21,560 nucleotides of DNA from a virus: positions 1 to 21,560 of IMG/VR virus record IMGVR_UViG_3300029911_000156, one strand, 5' to 3'. This document shows positions 1-6,978 of this stretch, piece by piece. How positions within the stretch are numbered: the first letter of the stretch is position 1; every line of letters starts with the position of its first letter. The notes under the pieces were generated by a model, which had not been told where the DNA came from, did not search any database, and saw only the letters and a list, made by a program, of their open reading frames with translations. The translations under genes were made by a program, and so were the position numbers.

Positions 1-583
1 TGGCATTGGGGTAGCCTTTGTTTCGGCCGTCGTCGCCGGTGGAATAGCGGACGTGGGCGGAGACGATGACGTTGGTCTTGAACGATCCGCTGGTGAGCAG
101 GGCTAGCGCTGACTCCACAGCTTGCTGGGCTGAGTAGAACCATTGCCTCGGGTCCTTGCTGGTTGGGTTCATCCCCTTGGCCCATTCAAACGCAGCGTCG
201 GAGAAGAAGCTGAGGGAGTCGAGAACACAGATGCACTCAGGGCCCCAGTCGGCGGGCTTGCCAAGGTCGGTGTCGTCGTATTTCCAGTTGTCAAACATTT
301 TCATCGCGTCGACGAATGCATGGGGCTTTTTGACGGTCGGACCATTGGCACCAGTGGTGACATCATCGCGCAGGGTTCGGAATTCGACGTTCTCGATCTT
401 GTCGGGGCACTCGCGGAGGATGTAGGTCTTGAGCGGGTCGAGGCCGTTGTCCATATCGAGGACCCGGAGCTTGTAGCCAGCTTTCACGAGTGAGGCTAGG
501 GCGCCGGACTTGCCGGAGCCGGAGTCACCGGTGAGAAGGAGTTTGGTGAATTCGTTAGATTGGTGGTTGGCTAGGCTTGGCAA
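1..583 (-). CDS. Sak4/RecA-like P-loop ATPase, 3' end cut by window
   Basis: The 194 visible residues form a RecA-fold NTPase as found in phage Sak4-type single-strand annealing/recombination proteins. A Walker A motif GDSGSGKS lies at about residues 19-26, a DMDNG motif follows near residue 50, a Walker B strand CICVLDSLS lies near residue 125, and a SAH sensor-like motif is near the visible end. The frame is open to the window edge, so the C-terminus is missing. No ATG fits: the start is TTG with AGAGG six bases upstream, inside the end of the preceding gene (29-nt overlap). Likely role is ATP-dependent handling of single-stranded DNA in phage recombination or replication. The ATPase call is firm; the Sak4 assignment rests on motif pattern and on the neighbouring nuclease and helicase. 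Confidence 0.85.
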   Translation of the reverse strand, partial: MPSLANHQSNEFTKLLLTGDSGSGKSGALASLVKAGYKLRVLDMDNGLDPLKTYILRECPDKIENVEFRTLRDDVTTGANGPTVKKPHAFVDAMKMFDNWKYDDTDLGKPADWGPECICVLDSLSFFSDAAFEWAKGMNPTSKDPRQWFYSAQQAVESALALLTSGSFKTNVIVSAHVRYSTGDDGRNKGYPNA

Positions 584-764
584 GTAGCACCTCTGTGTAA
601 AGGGTTAAAAGGTCACCATCGCGCAAGTCGTAGTTGTTCATATTGCACGCGATGGTGATGCGGGTCGGGGAACCGTATTCGGAGCCGAAGGCTAGAACGA
701 AGCCGGATGGGTTGCGTTCGATCACTCGGGCTTTGAGCAAGGGAAGGATCGCGCGGAGGGTCAT
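555..764 (-). CDS. Small hypothetical phage protein (69 aa)
   Basis: I do not recognise this family. The start ATG shares four bases (ATGA) with the stop of the upstream nuclease, which fixes the start although the frame stays open further upstream. The product is a compact mixed protein with a basic N-terminal segment (LPLLKARVIER) and beta-like stretches (GFVLAFG, TRITIAC). Its last 29 nt also encode the start and ribosome-binding site of the Sak4-like ATPase, so the two are translationally coupled. Position between a nuclease and a recombination ATPase suggests an accessory role in DNA metabolism, but nothing in the sequence shows this. Confidence 0.7.
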   Translation of the reverse strand: MTLRAILPLLKARVIERNPSGFVLAFGSEYGSPTRITIACNMNNYDLRDGDLLTLYTEVLLAKPSQPPI

Positions 765-1743
765 GCGCCACCACTGCGATCGTAGAAGGGGTTCCATGCC
801 TGATTCAAATCAGTCTTGTAGAACTGCGCCGCGAGATAACTATCCCGCACCTGCGGAGCCGCCGAGCAGACCTCCTTAAACACACACCCGCCGTACTTGG
901 TACAGGCGGTGTCATTCTGGGGCCAGTAGTTGTTGGTGGCGTAGGTCTCGGCCTGAGCGAGCCAGTAGCGGAGGTCGTCGAGCCATTCGGTCAGTTGGGT
1001 TTCGCTGCGATAGGCAAAGCCGCGAGCGAAGGCGTTGGGTTTGTCCAAGAGGACTTGGGCCGCGTCGATGATCACGCCTTTGATTGGGGAGTTCAGCATG
1101 ATCTTTCCGGCGAGGGAGTAGAGCGACATCTGGTTCGATGGGGTCCATTGGTCCATGTAGTAGGAGCCGATGGTGGAGATGGAGGTCTTTCGGTCCATGA
1201 CGTAGAGATCGTCGAGGTAGTTGACGACGCGGTCGAGGTGACCGCAGAGGAGGGCTGCTGCGCAGTACCGGGAACAAACTGATCTACATACTGCGGCCCC
1301 CAATCAAGCTCGAACCGGAAGCTCAACTCGACCGCTGGTTCGCCGGTGTCGAGGATGAAGGTGGAAGCGGGATCGTCGGCAAAGTGATCGAGGTAGTCGA
1401 TAACAAGTCCCACAATGGATTCGCGGTTCTTGTATTTGCCTGCACGAGACGTACGATCCACTTCCCATGCATATACACGGCTGTGCAAAGCCCGAATTGT
1501 GTCATGGATTGCATCTTCATGCGGAATGTCCTTTGCGCGGGAGATGGCATAGTCTTGCAGGGCTTGGTGGTATTCGAGGCCGAAGCGAAGGTGAATGGAA
1601 TCATTCCGCGTTGCCCAGCCGTCGATGATGGTGTACTGATACTTACGCGCGCAAGTCTTGATCAACTCAAGGCCAATACTACTCCACGCATATTGGATTT
1701 TGGTGCCGGGGAGGAATGGGGATTGGGTTTCGGTCATATTCAT
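761..1743 (-). CDS. Cas4/RecB-like PD-(D/E)XK nuclease, split by a one-base frameshift
   Basis: Two overlapping frames together encode about 327 residues of a RecB/AddB/Cas4-type exonuclease. The first (from the ATG at 1743) carries the N-terminal cysteine TCARKYQY, the histidine motif region YHQALQDY and the strand AVELSFRFEL. The second (ending at 761) carries GHLDRV, YVMDRKT (the D...DxK core), the QMSLY (QxxxY) motif and CTKYGGCVFKEVC, which with the first Cys could bind a 4Fe-4S cluster. The switch is at the CCC run at 1252-1254: one extra C would restore a continuous frame reading QQPLLCGHLD. This is either a sequencing/assembly indel, a real null mutation, or, less likely, -1 frameshifting; no classic slippery heptamer is present. 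Both ends overlap neighbours by ATGA. Likely role is end resection with the Sak4-like ATPase. Confidence 0.82.
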
Positions 1744-1931
1744 AGATTCATCTCCCTGTCGATAAATTGATGTATCTTAAACAGAGGGCGAACTATTGTC
1801 CATGCGATGACAAACGGTAGAATGTCTGGAACCCAGCGGTAGAGTAGCCAGAAGATTAGGCCTAAAAGAAAGGCCACGGTGATAGAAACTATATGTCCAT
1901 GGAAATTGGTTAGTTTATCCAGACGTTGCAT
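1740..1931 (-). CDS. Small membrane protein, probably two transmembrane helices (63 aa)
   Basis: The protein has two hydrophobic stretches, residues about 15-33 (VSITVAFLLGLIFWLLYRW) and about 36-51 (ILPFVIAWTIVRPLF), flanked by charged ends, so it should sit in the inner membrane as a hairpin. Function is unknown. A holin would have this size and topology, but it lies among DNA-metabolism genes with no endolysin nearby, which argues against that. The start shares one base with the upstream stop (TAATG), and its own stop shares four bases with the nuclease start (ATGA). The gene is more AT-rich than its flanks. Confidence 0.72.
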   Translation of the reverse strand: MQRLDKLTNFHGHIVSITVAFLLGLIFWLLYRWVPDILPFVIAWTIVRPLFKIHQFIDREMNL

Positions 1932-2215
1932 TATAACCGCCTCCGGAAGCTACCATCGCTGGGTGGGGTAATGGTTTTGGTGTCGGCTTTCACCAGCCCG
2001 AGTTTGGCGAGGTCGAGGGATTGGCCGGGCTGCGAGGCATACTCCTTCTTGGTCTTGCCGCCGGCTTCACGGCGAGCGCGGGCGGCCCGTTGGAAGGCGA
2101 TGATTTTGTCGATGTCCTGAGCGGACAACTCCAACGGATCACGCGAGATCAACTCATCTAGTTCGGACGGTGGCGGTGGTGGCTTGGCGAGGGCGTCGAG
2201 GAGGGAATCGGTCAT
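1931..2215 (-). CDS. Conserved phage hypothetical with DIDxIIAFQR motif (94 aa)
   Basis: The protein has a proline run near residue 12-16, an acidic stretch ELDELISRDPLELS, then a helix IDKIIAFQRAARARREAG and a lysine-rich tail. I recall the pattern DPLELxxxDIDxIIAYQRKAR from many phage proteins of unknown function; no activity is known to me. The ATG is chosen over an in-frame TTG one codon upstream because it forms a TGATG overlap with the preceding gene. The proline-rich and basic parts suggest a flexible adaptor-like protein, but that is only an impression. Confidence 0.72.
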   Translation of the reverse strand: MTDSLLDALAKPPPPPSELDELISRDPLELSAQDIDKIIAFQRAARARREAGGKTKKEYASQPGQSLDLAKLGLVKADTKTITPPSDGSFRRRL

Positions 2216-2439
2216 CAAATTACTCCATAATCAGCCATAAGCCGGGCAACGAATTCATCCTCAGCTTTGCGAGCTGCATCATCGAGTATACGCAAACGTC
2301 GATCGGAAACATTCTCATTGCCATCCTGTTGCCAATATGCAATCAATGCATGATGATAGGTTGAGAACAATTTGCCGACTTCGGTCTCACGAAACTTGCG
2401 GCGATTGGCTTGATAAGCCATGATCTCTTCATCGGTCAT
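2215..2439 (-). CDS. Small helical hypothetical protein (74 aa)
   Basis: Family not recognised. The product (MTDEEIMAYQ...) is charged and predicted largely helical, with a middle segment FSTYHHALIAYWQQDG and a C-terminal helix rich in Asp, Glu and Arg. The start is set by an ATGA overlap with the preceding gene; the frame extends further upstream but that part is proline/arginine-rich shadow of the neighbour. The stop overlaps the next start (TGATG). AT-ending codons are frequent, unlike the GC-rich gene just upstream, which hints at separate ancestry. Confidence 0.68.
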   Translation of the reverse strand: MTDEEIMAYQANRRKFRETEVGKLFSTYHHALIAYWQQDGNENVSDRRLRILDDAARKAEDEFVARLMADYGVI

Positions 2440-2636
2440 TCCATATCTCCAAGGGTTCGTCGGACTTTGTGGAAGCTGGTTTCGGGCGGGGTCGATCGCT
2501 CGTGGACTAGCGCGTGGATGTGTTGGCGGATGCGTTCGGTCCAACCGCGGCCGTAGTGGGTTTCGAGCCAGATGCAGTCGGCGGCGTATAAATTCAATGT
2601 CACTTTGCGCAGCGGATCATCGGGAGGGGTTGGCAT
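2436..2636 (-). CDS. Small phage protein, possible ribbon-helix-helix DNA-binding type (66 aa)
   Basis: The chosen start ATG gives MPTPPDDPLRKVTLNLYAAD and lies inside the end of the upstream zinc protein (20-nt overlap). A beta strand KVTLNLYAAD is followed by two helices, WLETHYGRGWTERIRQHIHALV, a layout resembling ribbon-helix-helix proteins such as BrnA antitoxins (strand, helix, G-W-x-x-R-I helix). I infer possible DNA binding and autoregulation, but no toxin partner is adjacent. The gene ends with an ATGA overlap into the next one. Confidence 0.62.
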   Translation of the reverse strand: MPTPPDDPLRKVTLNLYAADCIWLETHYGRGWTERIRQHIHALVHERSTPPETSFHKVRRTLGDME

Positions 2637-2820
2637 AGTTACTTTCAGGATCATTGCATTTGGGACAGTAATGCTTTCGGCAGTAGGCGCTTGGATGATC
2701 ATCAGTGGTCCAGCCATTTGCTATAGCATCATCTTGCAATTTGTAGATATTTCGATAATCCGAAACGTTCTCCGGGAAGTCTTTATTACAACCATCACAA
2801 CGGATGTAGGGAGCGGTCAT
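2617..2820 (-). CDS. Small zinc-ribbon-like protein (67 aa)
   Basis: The product has cysteine pairs CDGC (residues 8-11) and CPKC (52-55) plus an extra Cys at 47 and nearby His, a pattern that binds structural zinc. Between them lies a helix-prone segment. Zinc ribbons of this size in phages may bind nucleic acid or host transcription proteins; the target here is unknown. The start is set by an ATGA overlap with the upstream stop. It is AT-rich and one of four small metal-binding proteins in this operon. Confidence 0.7.
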   Translation of the reverse strand: MTAPYIRCDGCNKDFPENVSDYRNIYKLQDDAIANGWTTDDHPSAYCRKHYCPKCNDPESNYANPSR

Positions 2821-2999
2821 CGATATAACCCCACTCGCAATTTTAGCAATTGGACTACGGGTGACCACTCTGATTCGTTGCCCATAAGTTCTTCCATAAG
2901 TGGATGATATCCGTCCATCCAGATGCGCCAAATAGTATTATCATCACAAATACCAAAGATATTGTATTTGTACACCTCTGCATATAGGAAGGCTCTCAT
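2817..2999 (-). CDS. Small hypothetical protein (60 aa)
   Basis: Not recognised. The sequence starts MRAFLYAEVYKYNIFGICDD and has beta-like alternating hydrophobics followed by an acidic helix MEELMGNESEW. No signal peptide or membrane segment is evident. Both ends use ATGA overlaps with neighbours, which supports the start choice and translation as part of the operon. Codon use is strongly AT-rich compared with the genes beyond 3000, so this block (about 2640-3000) may have come from a different source. Confidence 0.65.
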   Translation of the reverse strand: MRAFLYAEVYKYNIFGICDDNTIWRIWMDGYHPLMEELMGNESEWSPVVQLLKLRVGLYR

Positions 3000-3229
3000 T
3001 CCGTCATCTCCACTGATTTCTTACAAATCCAAATCTCGCCGTTGTTCGGCAGGAACATAATCAACTCCTGCAACCGCGGATCGTTGGCCTGCTTCCGGGC
3101 TTCGTAGAGTTCGTTGCGGAAGTATTCCCGCGTGCATCCGGAGACGGTGAAGGCAATGCCGATTTCGACCGAGGGATCGAGGGCGCGGAGCCAGAGCGGG
3201 AGCCAGGTGGAGGGGTGAGCGCGGGGCAA
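2996..3229 (-). CDS. Conserved phage hypothetical protein, TTG start (77 aa)
   Basis: The protein reads HPSTWLPLWLRALDPSVEIG near its start, then a segment VSGCTREYFRNELYEARKQA and ends in IWICKKSVEMTE. It looks like a conserved phage family of unknown function. An in-frame TAG sits two codons upstream of the TTG, and no ATG or GTG occurs before the patterned region, so TTG is the only reasonable start; no clear Shine-Dalgarno sequence is seen, and translation may depend on termination of the upstream gene four bases away. Its stop overlaps the next start by ATGA. Confidence 0.65.
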   Translation of the reverse strand: MPRAHPSTWLPLWLRALDPSVEIGIAFTVSGCTREYFRNELYEARKQANDPRLQELIMFLPNNGEIWICKKSVEMTE

Positions 3230-3232
3230 GGG

Positions 3233-3607
3233 CTAGGTCCGATCTTCGATCAAGCGGACTTCATCGCCATCGACATCCAATACGTCTTCCACCTCCGATA
3301 ACCCCTGCACTTCCAGCACCTTCGCACTCCGCGGCCGGATATACATCCACCATTCTCCTGCGGTGTCTTCGGTGAGTTGGATGACGTAATCGTCGTAGAC
3401 GGAGGTACCGTGGAGTGGGGAGTCCTTGGGATACACCGTTTCGTTGGCCCGGCGATCCAACACGCGGAAGTAATGCATCCGGGTCCGCATGTTCACGCAG
3501 GCTTCGTAGGTGCCGAGGCAGGCCCGGGCGCCCTTGGGGTCGGCGGTTGCGGCGTCGTATAGGGCTCGGCAGTCGAGATAAGAACCTAAGGATGTTGGAA
3601 GGCTCAT
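3233..3607 (-). CDS. Hypothetical acidic protein (124 aa)
   Basis: Not recognised. The N-terminal half is helical (YLDCRALYDAATADPKG, then GTYEACVNMRTRMHYFRVLD), the middle is beta-rich (YDDYVIQL, EWWMYIRP), and the C-terminus is strongly acidic (EVEDVLDVDGDEVRLIED). An acidic tail of this kind is common in small phage proteins that bind host proteins or mimic DNA, but there is no direct evidence here. The start is fixed by an ATGA overlap with the AP2-like gene upstream; the long in-frame extension further upstream is its shadow. Confidence 0.68.
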   Translation of the reverse strand: MSLPTSLGSYLDCRALYDAATADPKGARACLGTYEACVNMRTRMHYFRVLDRRANETVYPKDSPLHGTSVYDDYVIQLTEDTAGEWWMYIRPRSAKVLEVQGLSEVEDVLDVDGDEVRLIEDRT

Positions 3608-3801
3608 TTGCGTTCGTTCCTTAAAAACTCTTCGGCGTGCAAGGTTGCCTGCGCGAGGGTAATGTAGCTGCCGATGTATACGTCGCGCTTGTTGCGTTTG
3701 AACTTCACCAGCCAAGGTCGGGCTCGGCGGGGGATGTAGGAGACTCCGTAAGGGTAGCGTCGTGGTCGGGCTTGGGGTTGGCCGTCGGATCGGGCGTTCA
3801 T
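3604..3801 (-). CDS. AP2-like DNA-binding domain protein (65 aa)
   Basis: Residues about 19-60 resemble an AP2/integrase-arm three-stranded sheet plus helix: GVSYIPRRARPWLVKFK, then RDVYIGSYITLAQATLHAEEF. The pattern (aromatic-W-basic strand, LG/IG-S/T-F/Y turn, T-x-x-x-A helix) is typical of small AP2-type domains found in phage homing nucleases and regulators. The N-terminus is basic and proline-rich. It stands alone, with no HNH or integrase catalytic part, so a DNA-binding or regulatory role is inferred. It lies 15 bases after the helicase stop and overlaps the next gene by ATGA. Confidence 0.68.
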   Translation of the reverse strand: MNARSDGQPQARPRRYPYGVSYIPRRARPWLVKFKRNKRDVYIGSYITLAQATLHAEEFLRNERK

Positions 3802-3816
3802 GATACAGGTACCAGT

Positions 3817-5247
3817 TTACCACACGATTGACTTGGAGTCAAGCATCACAAGGGAATTCTGGCTTCGCGTGATGATGACGTAGCGGAGGTTTTTGTCTTG
3901 TTCGGAATCGGAGAGCAGCCATGGGTCGAGGAAGAAGACGTTGGAGAACTCAAGGCCTTTGGACTTGTGCCCGGTGAGCAGGCGGATGGTGCCGGTCTGC
4001 TTAAACAGATGCTCGGCGTAGCTGATCGCGGTGCCAAGGGTGTCGCCGTGATCGGCAAAGACCCGCATGCAATCGGCGAGGTCCGATGCTGACTTGGAGC
4101 CGGCCAAGACCTTCTCTTCGCGGTAGGTTTCGATTGCTGCAAACACAGCTTCGCGACGCATCGACTCGTTGCCGAATTTCTTCATGATTCCCACAAGCCT
4201 CGGACCAATGTCGCTACCCATAACATTAACAGACTTACCCAGACTGAGCAGCCGAAAGGCGAGTCGAAGTAGTGGGGCATTATTACGGCAGATGATAGTG
4301 CTATCGTCAGCAAAATCAGTACCGCGGAACATATTTGCAGTGTTGACATGGCCACCTGCTTTCATCCATTTGAAGTGCGGCACTCTCCATCTTGCTGCTT
4401 CCACAATCGCCTGCGAGCAGCGGAAGCTGACGCTTAGGTCCAGCGAGGCCATTTGGTATCGTTCAACCGCTTGCTCCATCCCTCCGGCCTTGGCCCCGCG
4501 GAATCCGTAGATATTCTGCCAAGGGTCACCCACACCAATGAGCCGCGATTTGCCGGCGAGGCGCTCGAGCATTTGATGATTAACCGGCGACTGGTCTTGG
4601 TATTCGTCCACAAGGACGAGCGGAAATCGCGGAAATGTTCCTCCGAACAGCGCGGGCATATAAATCTGATCGTTATAGTCGATGAGGCCTTTGTAGGCGC
4701 GTTTGATGCTTTCGGTGAGGATGCTGTCGATGATTTCCTGGGCGTGTTCATCTGGGGGCTCGTCCATGGCGGCGGTGAGTTGGTCGGCTGTAGCGAGTCT
4801 TTTCGCAGCCGGGTAAATTCCTTCTGGAACGTATCCAATAGCCTTCGCTTTAGATACGCCGTCGGATACAATTTGATAGTAAGACCAAACAATCTTTGCC
4901 TCAGTCTTTGTAAGGCCATCTACCATTTCCTTAAACAGGGTGTTGGTCTTGCGGGCGTCCAGCACTACTTTCCCGGCGCAGTATGCGGCCCAGATGCGGT
5001 GGCCGAGGGAGTTGAAGGTGCGGATTGTGGTGGTGTCGGCGAACTCGCCGGAGGAGGTGGCCTCGTCGGCGTTGCGGCGGTTGAAGACCAAGTACAAAGC
5101 GGGCTTGGTTTTGATCGCACGGTCGATCATCTTCAACGTGCTGCTTTTGCCAGTGCCGGCCAATGCATTCAGCATGAGGTTGTCGGAGGTGCTGGTCGCG
5201 GCGTGGATGATTGCGGCTTGCTCTTCTGTCGGGTTGAGCGATGTCAT
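3817..5247 (-). CDS. SF1 UvrD/Rep-like DNA helicase (476 aa)
   Basis: All superfamily 1 helicase motifs are visible: Walker A ALAGTGKS (residues 28-35), motif Ia TFNSLG (77-82), Walker B VDEYQD (213-218, with Tyr where most have Ala), motif III GDPWQNIYGFRGA (240-252), motif IV SFRCS (274-278), motif V GHKSKGLEF (426-434) and motif VI YVIITRS (456-462). It therefore should unwind DNA using ATP, 3' to 5' by family. At 476 residues it is shorter than UvrD (about 720) and lacks large 1B/2B insertions, as in compact phage helicases. The start shares ATGA with the upstream stop. Context with a Cas4-like nuclease and Sak4-like ATPase suggests a replication/recombination role. Confidence 0.93.
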   Translation of the reverse strand: MTSLNPTEEQAAIIHAATSTSDNLMLNALAGTGKSSTLKMIDRAIKTKPALYLVFNRRNADEATSSGEFADTTTIRTFNSLGHRIWAAYCAGKVVLDARKTNTLFKEMVDGLTKTEAKIVWSYYQIVSDGVSKAKAIGYVPEGIYPAAKRLATADQLTAAMDEPPDEHAQEIIDSILTESIKRAYKGLIDYNDQIYMPALFGGTFPRFPLVLVDEYQDQSPVNHQMLERLAGKSRLIGVGDPWQNIYGFRGAKAGGMEQAVERYQMASLDLSVSFRCSQAIVEAARWRVPHFKWMKAGGHVNTANMFRGTDFADDSTIICRNNAPLLRLAFRLLSLGKSVNVMGSDIGPRLVGIMKKFGNESMRREAVFAAIETYREEKVLAGSKSASDLADCMRVFADHGDTLGTAISYAEHLFKQTGTIRLLTGHKSKGLEFSNVFFLDPWLLSDSEQDKNLRYVIITRSQNSLVMLDSKSIVW

Positions 5248-5495
5248 GCAGCACCTAACTTCTTCGTTAGCTTATCCATCGAGGCTACAAATTCCTTTGT
5301 GCTACGGTATTGGAACATTTTCTTTTCCACTTGGATTACGACCTCAGCCTTGCCTCGATCAATTTCCCAAGCAATGAATTTTACACTGTAGCCAACTCCA
5401 TCAATAAATATATTATCACCCTTGCGCGGTACTGCATCTGTAGATGTTTTAGCTACAGTTCCGTCTATAGGATTCCAGAATATTAGACTGGTCAT
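5244..5495 (-). CDS. Hypothetical protein (83 aa)
   Basis: Not recognised. The product MTSLIFWNPIDGTVAKTSTD... is beta-rich at first (DNIFIDGVGYSVKFIAWEID) with a lysine-rich C-terminal helix. The ATGA overlap with the upstream stop defines the start, and a second ATGA joins it to the helicase start, so it should be co-translated with the helicase. AT-ending codons predominate, unlike the genes upstream of it. Confidence 0.66.
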   Translation of the reverse strand: MTSLIFWNPIDGTVAKTSTDAVPRKGDNIFIDGVGYSVKFIAWEIDRGKAEVVIQVEKKMFQYRSTKEFVASMDKLTKKLGAA

Positions 5496-5725
5496 TGCCG
5501 AATCCCTTTCGTCGCCAGCTGGGTCACTTGGGTGCAGGTTTTCTCCAGCAGTTGGCCTATCCCGAGGAAGCCGTGGGAGATTAGGTCGTCGCCGTTTGCT
5601 TTCCTTAGGTGTCCCAGCACGTAGGCGCATTCGGCTGCTAAGGTCAGATGCTCCACCATTCGTGAATAGGTAATGGCCTCGTCAGCTTGGCCACCTACAG
5701 TCTCATATCGTGGATATTCGCTCAT
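5492..5725 (-). CDS. Small helical hypothetical protein (77 aa)
   Basis: Not recognised. It is almost wholly helical with two amphipathic stretches, YSRMVEHLTLAAECAYVLGH and FLGIGQLLEKTCTQVTQLAT, separated by a short polar turn, suggesting a helical-hairpin dimer. No catalytic motif is present. ATGA overlaps at both ends tie it to its neighbours and fix the start. Confidence 0.66.
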   Translation of the reverse strand: MSEYPRYETVGGQADEAITYSRMVEHLTLAAECAYVLGHLRKANGDDLISHGFLGIGQLLEKTCTQVTQLATKGIRQ

Positions 5726-5910
5726 TTGGTTTTCCTCATGTGATAGGTCGGGTCGTCTTTATAGTGTGGCTCAGCGGATAGCTCCAACGCGAGGTTCGCC
5801 TTCACCACCATCTTCTCATGCGGGATCGGTCGGCCGGATTTGCCGAGGACTGGCATCTGCGGATCACGCCAATCCAAGCGTGTGTCTGGCTTCGGAGGTT
5901 GGCGTTTCAT
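5722..5910 (-). CDS. Conserved small phage protein (62 aa)
   Basis: The sequence contains PDTRLDWRDPQMPVL, RPIPHEKMVVKANLALE and HYKDDPTYHMRK. I recall this DxRLDWRDPxMPVL plus HYKDDPTY layout from small proteins of phages of proteobacteria, with no assigned function. The start is set by an ATGA overlap with the gene upstream, and the stop overlaps the following start in the same way. The basic ends and lack of hydrophobic core suggest a short binding protein. Confidence 0.7.
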   Translation of the reverse strand: MKRQPPKPDTRLDWRDPQMPVLGKSGRPIPHEKMVVKANLALELSAEPHYKDDPTYHMRKTK

Positions 5911-6218
5911 ATGCGTCTCACAATCGGCGGTAGGTTGGGCTTGAGGTTCAATCGATCGAGCAGCGAGGGCGCGCCACGGATCGGGCGATCGTTGCAGGCG
6001 TAGTGATCGGGCAGATTAGCCACATCGGATTGATCCCACTGCCGGTATGACGGGAAGTAGTCATACAACGGCCAAATTTCTGCGGGATAGGCCCGATGCC
6101 CGGAGGTGGGGATGATCCAGATCGGATCGCCGTCTTCGTCGAGGATGTCGAGGATGATGGCGATGTCGAAGGCAGGTTCGCCACGGACTTTATGGGCAAT
6201 GAGGTAGAGGTCAGTCAA
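5907..6218 (-). CDS. Conserved phage hypothetical protein, TTG start (103 aa)
   Basis: The N-terminal half (DLYLIAHKVRGEPAFDIA, then DEDGDPIWIIPTSGHRAYP) looks like a conserved phage family of unknown function; the C-terminal half is rich in Asp, Pro and Leu. No ATG is present upstream of the patterned region; the TTG has GGAG seven bases upstream, within the end of the small zinc gene, which it overlaps by 8 nt. It ends in an ATGA overlap. Confidence 0.68.
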   Translation of the reverse strand: MTDLYLIAHKVRGEPAFDIAIILDILDEDGDPIWIIPTSGHRAYPAEIWPLYDYFPSYRQWDQSDVANLPDHYACNDRPIRGAPSLLDRLNLKPNLPPIVRRI

Positions 6219-6369
6219 TTGGATGCTCCAATACTTGCTTATCCCAACAAGATGAATGATAAACCCAATCAGCTATCAAAACATAAGCCGAATCAGATAT
6301 CACACCATTGTTCCATCTAACCAACACAACTTTGCGGCAATATGGGCATTTACAGGTTATGACCTCCAT
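6211..6369 (-). CDS. Small zinc-finger-like protein (52 aa)
   Basis: This short gene starts with MEVITCKCPYCRKVVLVRWN and continues to HSSCWDKQVLEHPID. Cysteines at residues 6, 8, 11 and 41, with His 38, could hold one zinc ion. The ATG overlaps the upstream stop as TGATG, and the stop overlaps the following TTG start, so it fills exactly what would otherwise be a 150-nt gap in a run of touching genes; that fit plus the cysteine pattern is the evidence that it is real. It is AT-rich. Function unknown; a nucleic-acid or protein-binding adaptor is a guess. Confidence 0.68.
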   Translation of the reverse strand: MEVITCKCPYCRKVVLVRWNNGVISDSAYVLIADWVYHSSCWDKQVLEHPID

Positions 6370-6716
6370 CACTTAATCCCCATCTTCGCGATCAACCGCC
6401 TTGCACTCTCTCGCTGGGCCTCGGTAGTCTCAGCCCGCAGCCGCTCCTGCGCCTTGCTTAGCTTCACCTGCGGCTGGTTGATGGTTGGGTCGGCGCGGAC
6501 GTTGAACAAGGCCTTGGCTTCCAGCGCATCCAACACCTCGGCCTTGCGCTTGTGAAGGAGGCAGAGGGCTGCCATGAGGCCGCCTTCGTTGAGTGGGAGC
6601 TTCATGAGGTACGGGTTGCCGCCGGCGGACATCGGCAACGCGGCGATGATATCGTTGTCGCTCAGCCACATGGTTATGGCGTGGGGCGGGATCGGGGTAT
6701 CGTCGCGTTGGCCCAT
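6369..6716 (-). CDS. Hypothetical protein (115 aa)
   Basis: Not recognised at the level of function. The start is the ATG with GAGGAG six bases upstream, the strongest ribosome-binding site in this operon; two in-frame ATGs further upstream lack one. The N-terminal part reads HAITMWLSDNDIIAALPMSA and the C-terminal part is a long charged helix ending in RESARRLIAKMGIK. The stop overlaps the following start as TGATG. The strong site suggests higher expression than the neighbours. Confidence 0.72.
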   Translation of the reverse strand: MGQRDDTPIPPHAITMWLSDNDIIAALPMSAGGNPYLMKLPLNEGGLMAALCLLHKRKAEVLDALEAKALFNVRADPTINQPQVKLSKAQERLRAETTEAQRESARRLIAKMGIK

Positions 6717-6726
6717 GGGATGCTCC

Positions 6727-6978
6727 TCAGTCATAGTCATACCAGTCGTACGGAGGTTCTTGGCCGCAGGTGTCGCAGTATGCGCCATCGCGATGGCGGT
6801 TGTAGTCATGCTCGGGGCAATGTGCAGGGCAATAGGTTTTACGGATTGGATAGGCCCAAGTCCATCGCGGGTCGTAGCTGATTACATCTTCGCTTGAGCC
6901 GCATCTGCGGCTCTGAGACATGAGCTTGTTTCTTACGCGCTCCAACAGGTTCATTGCGACAAGGCGCATGTCTGTCAC
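6727..6978 (-). CDS. Small zinc-finger-like protein, GTG start (83 aa)
   Basis: A helical, basic N-terminus is followed by cysteines and histidines in the order Cys50, Cys54, His57, His62, Cys68, Cys71 (YCPAHCPEH ... AYCDTCG), a likely zinc site, and an acidic aromatic tail (YDWYDYD). The GTG start is preferred: TGGAGG lies five bases upstream and the GTG overlaps the upstream stop as GTGA, matching the pattern of the operon. An in-frame ATG four codons upstream has a poor site. Partner and role are unknown. Confidence 0.68.
   Translation of the reverse strand: MTDMRLVAMNLLERVRNKLMSQSRRCGSSEDVISYDPRWTWAYPIRKTYCPAHCPEHDYNRHRDGAYCDTCGQEPPYDWYDYD

Noticed and set aside
1740-1931. Holin
   Set aside because: Size and two membrane segments fit, but it lies in the DNA-metabolism operon with no endolysin nearby, so only a membrane protein is called.
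4453-5391. Plus-strand open frame of 312 codons opposite the helicase
   Set aside because: It is the antisense shadow of a gene with all SF1 helicase motifs, contains no domain pattern, and crosses a gene junction.
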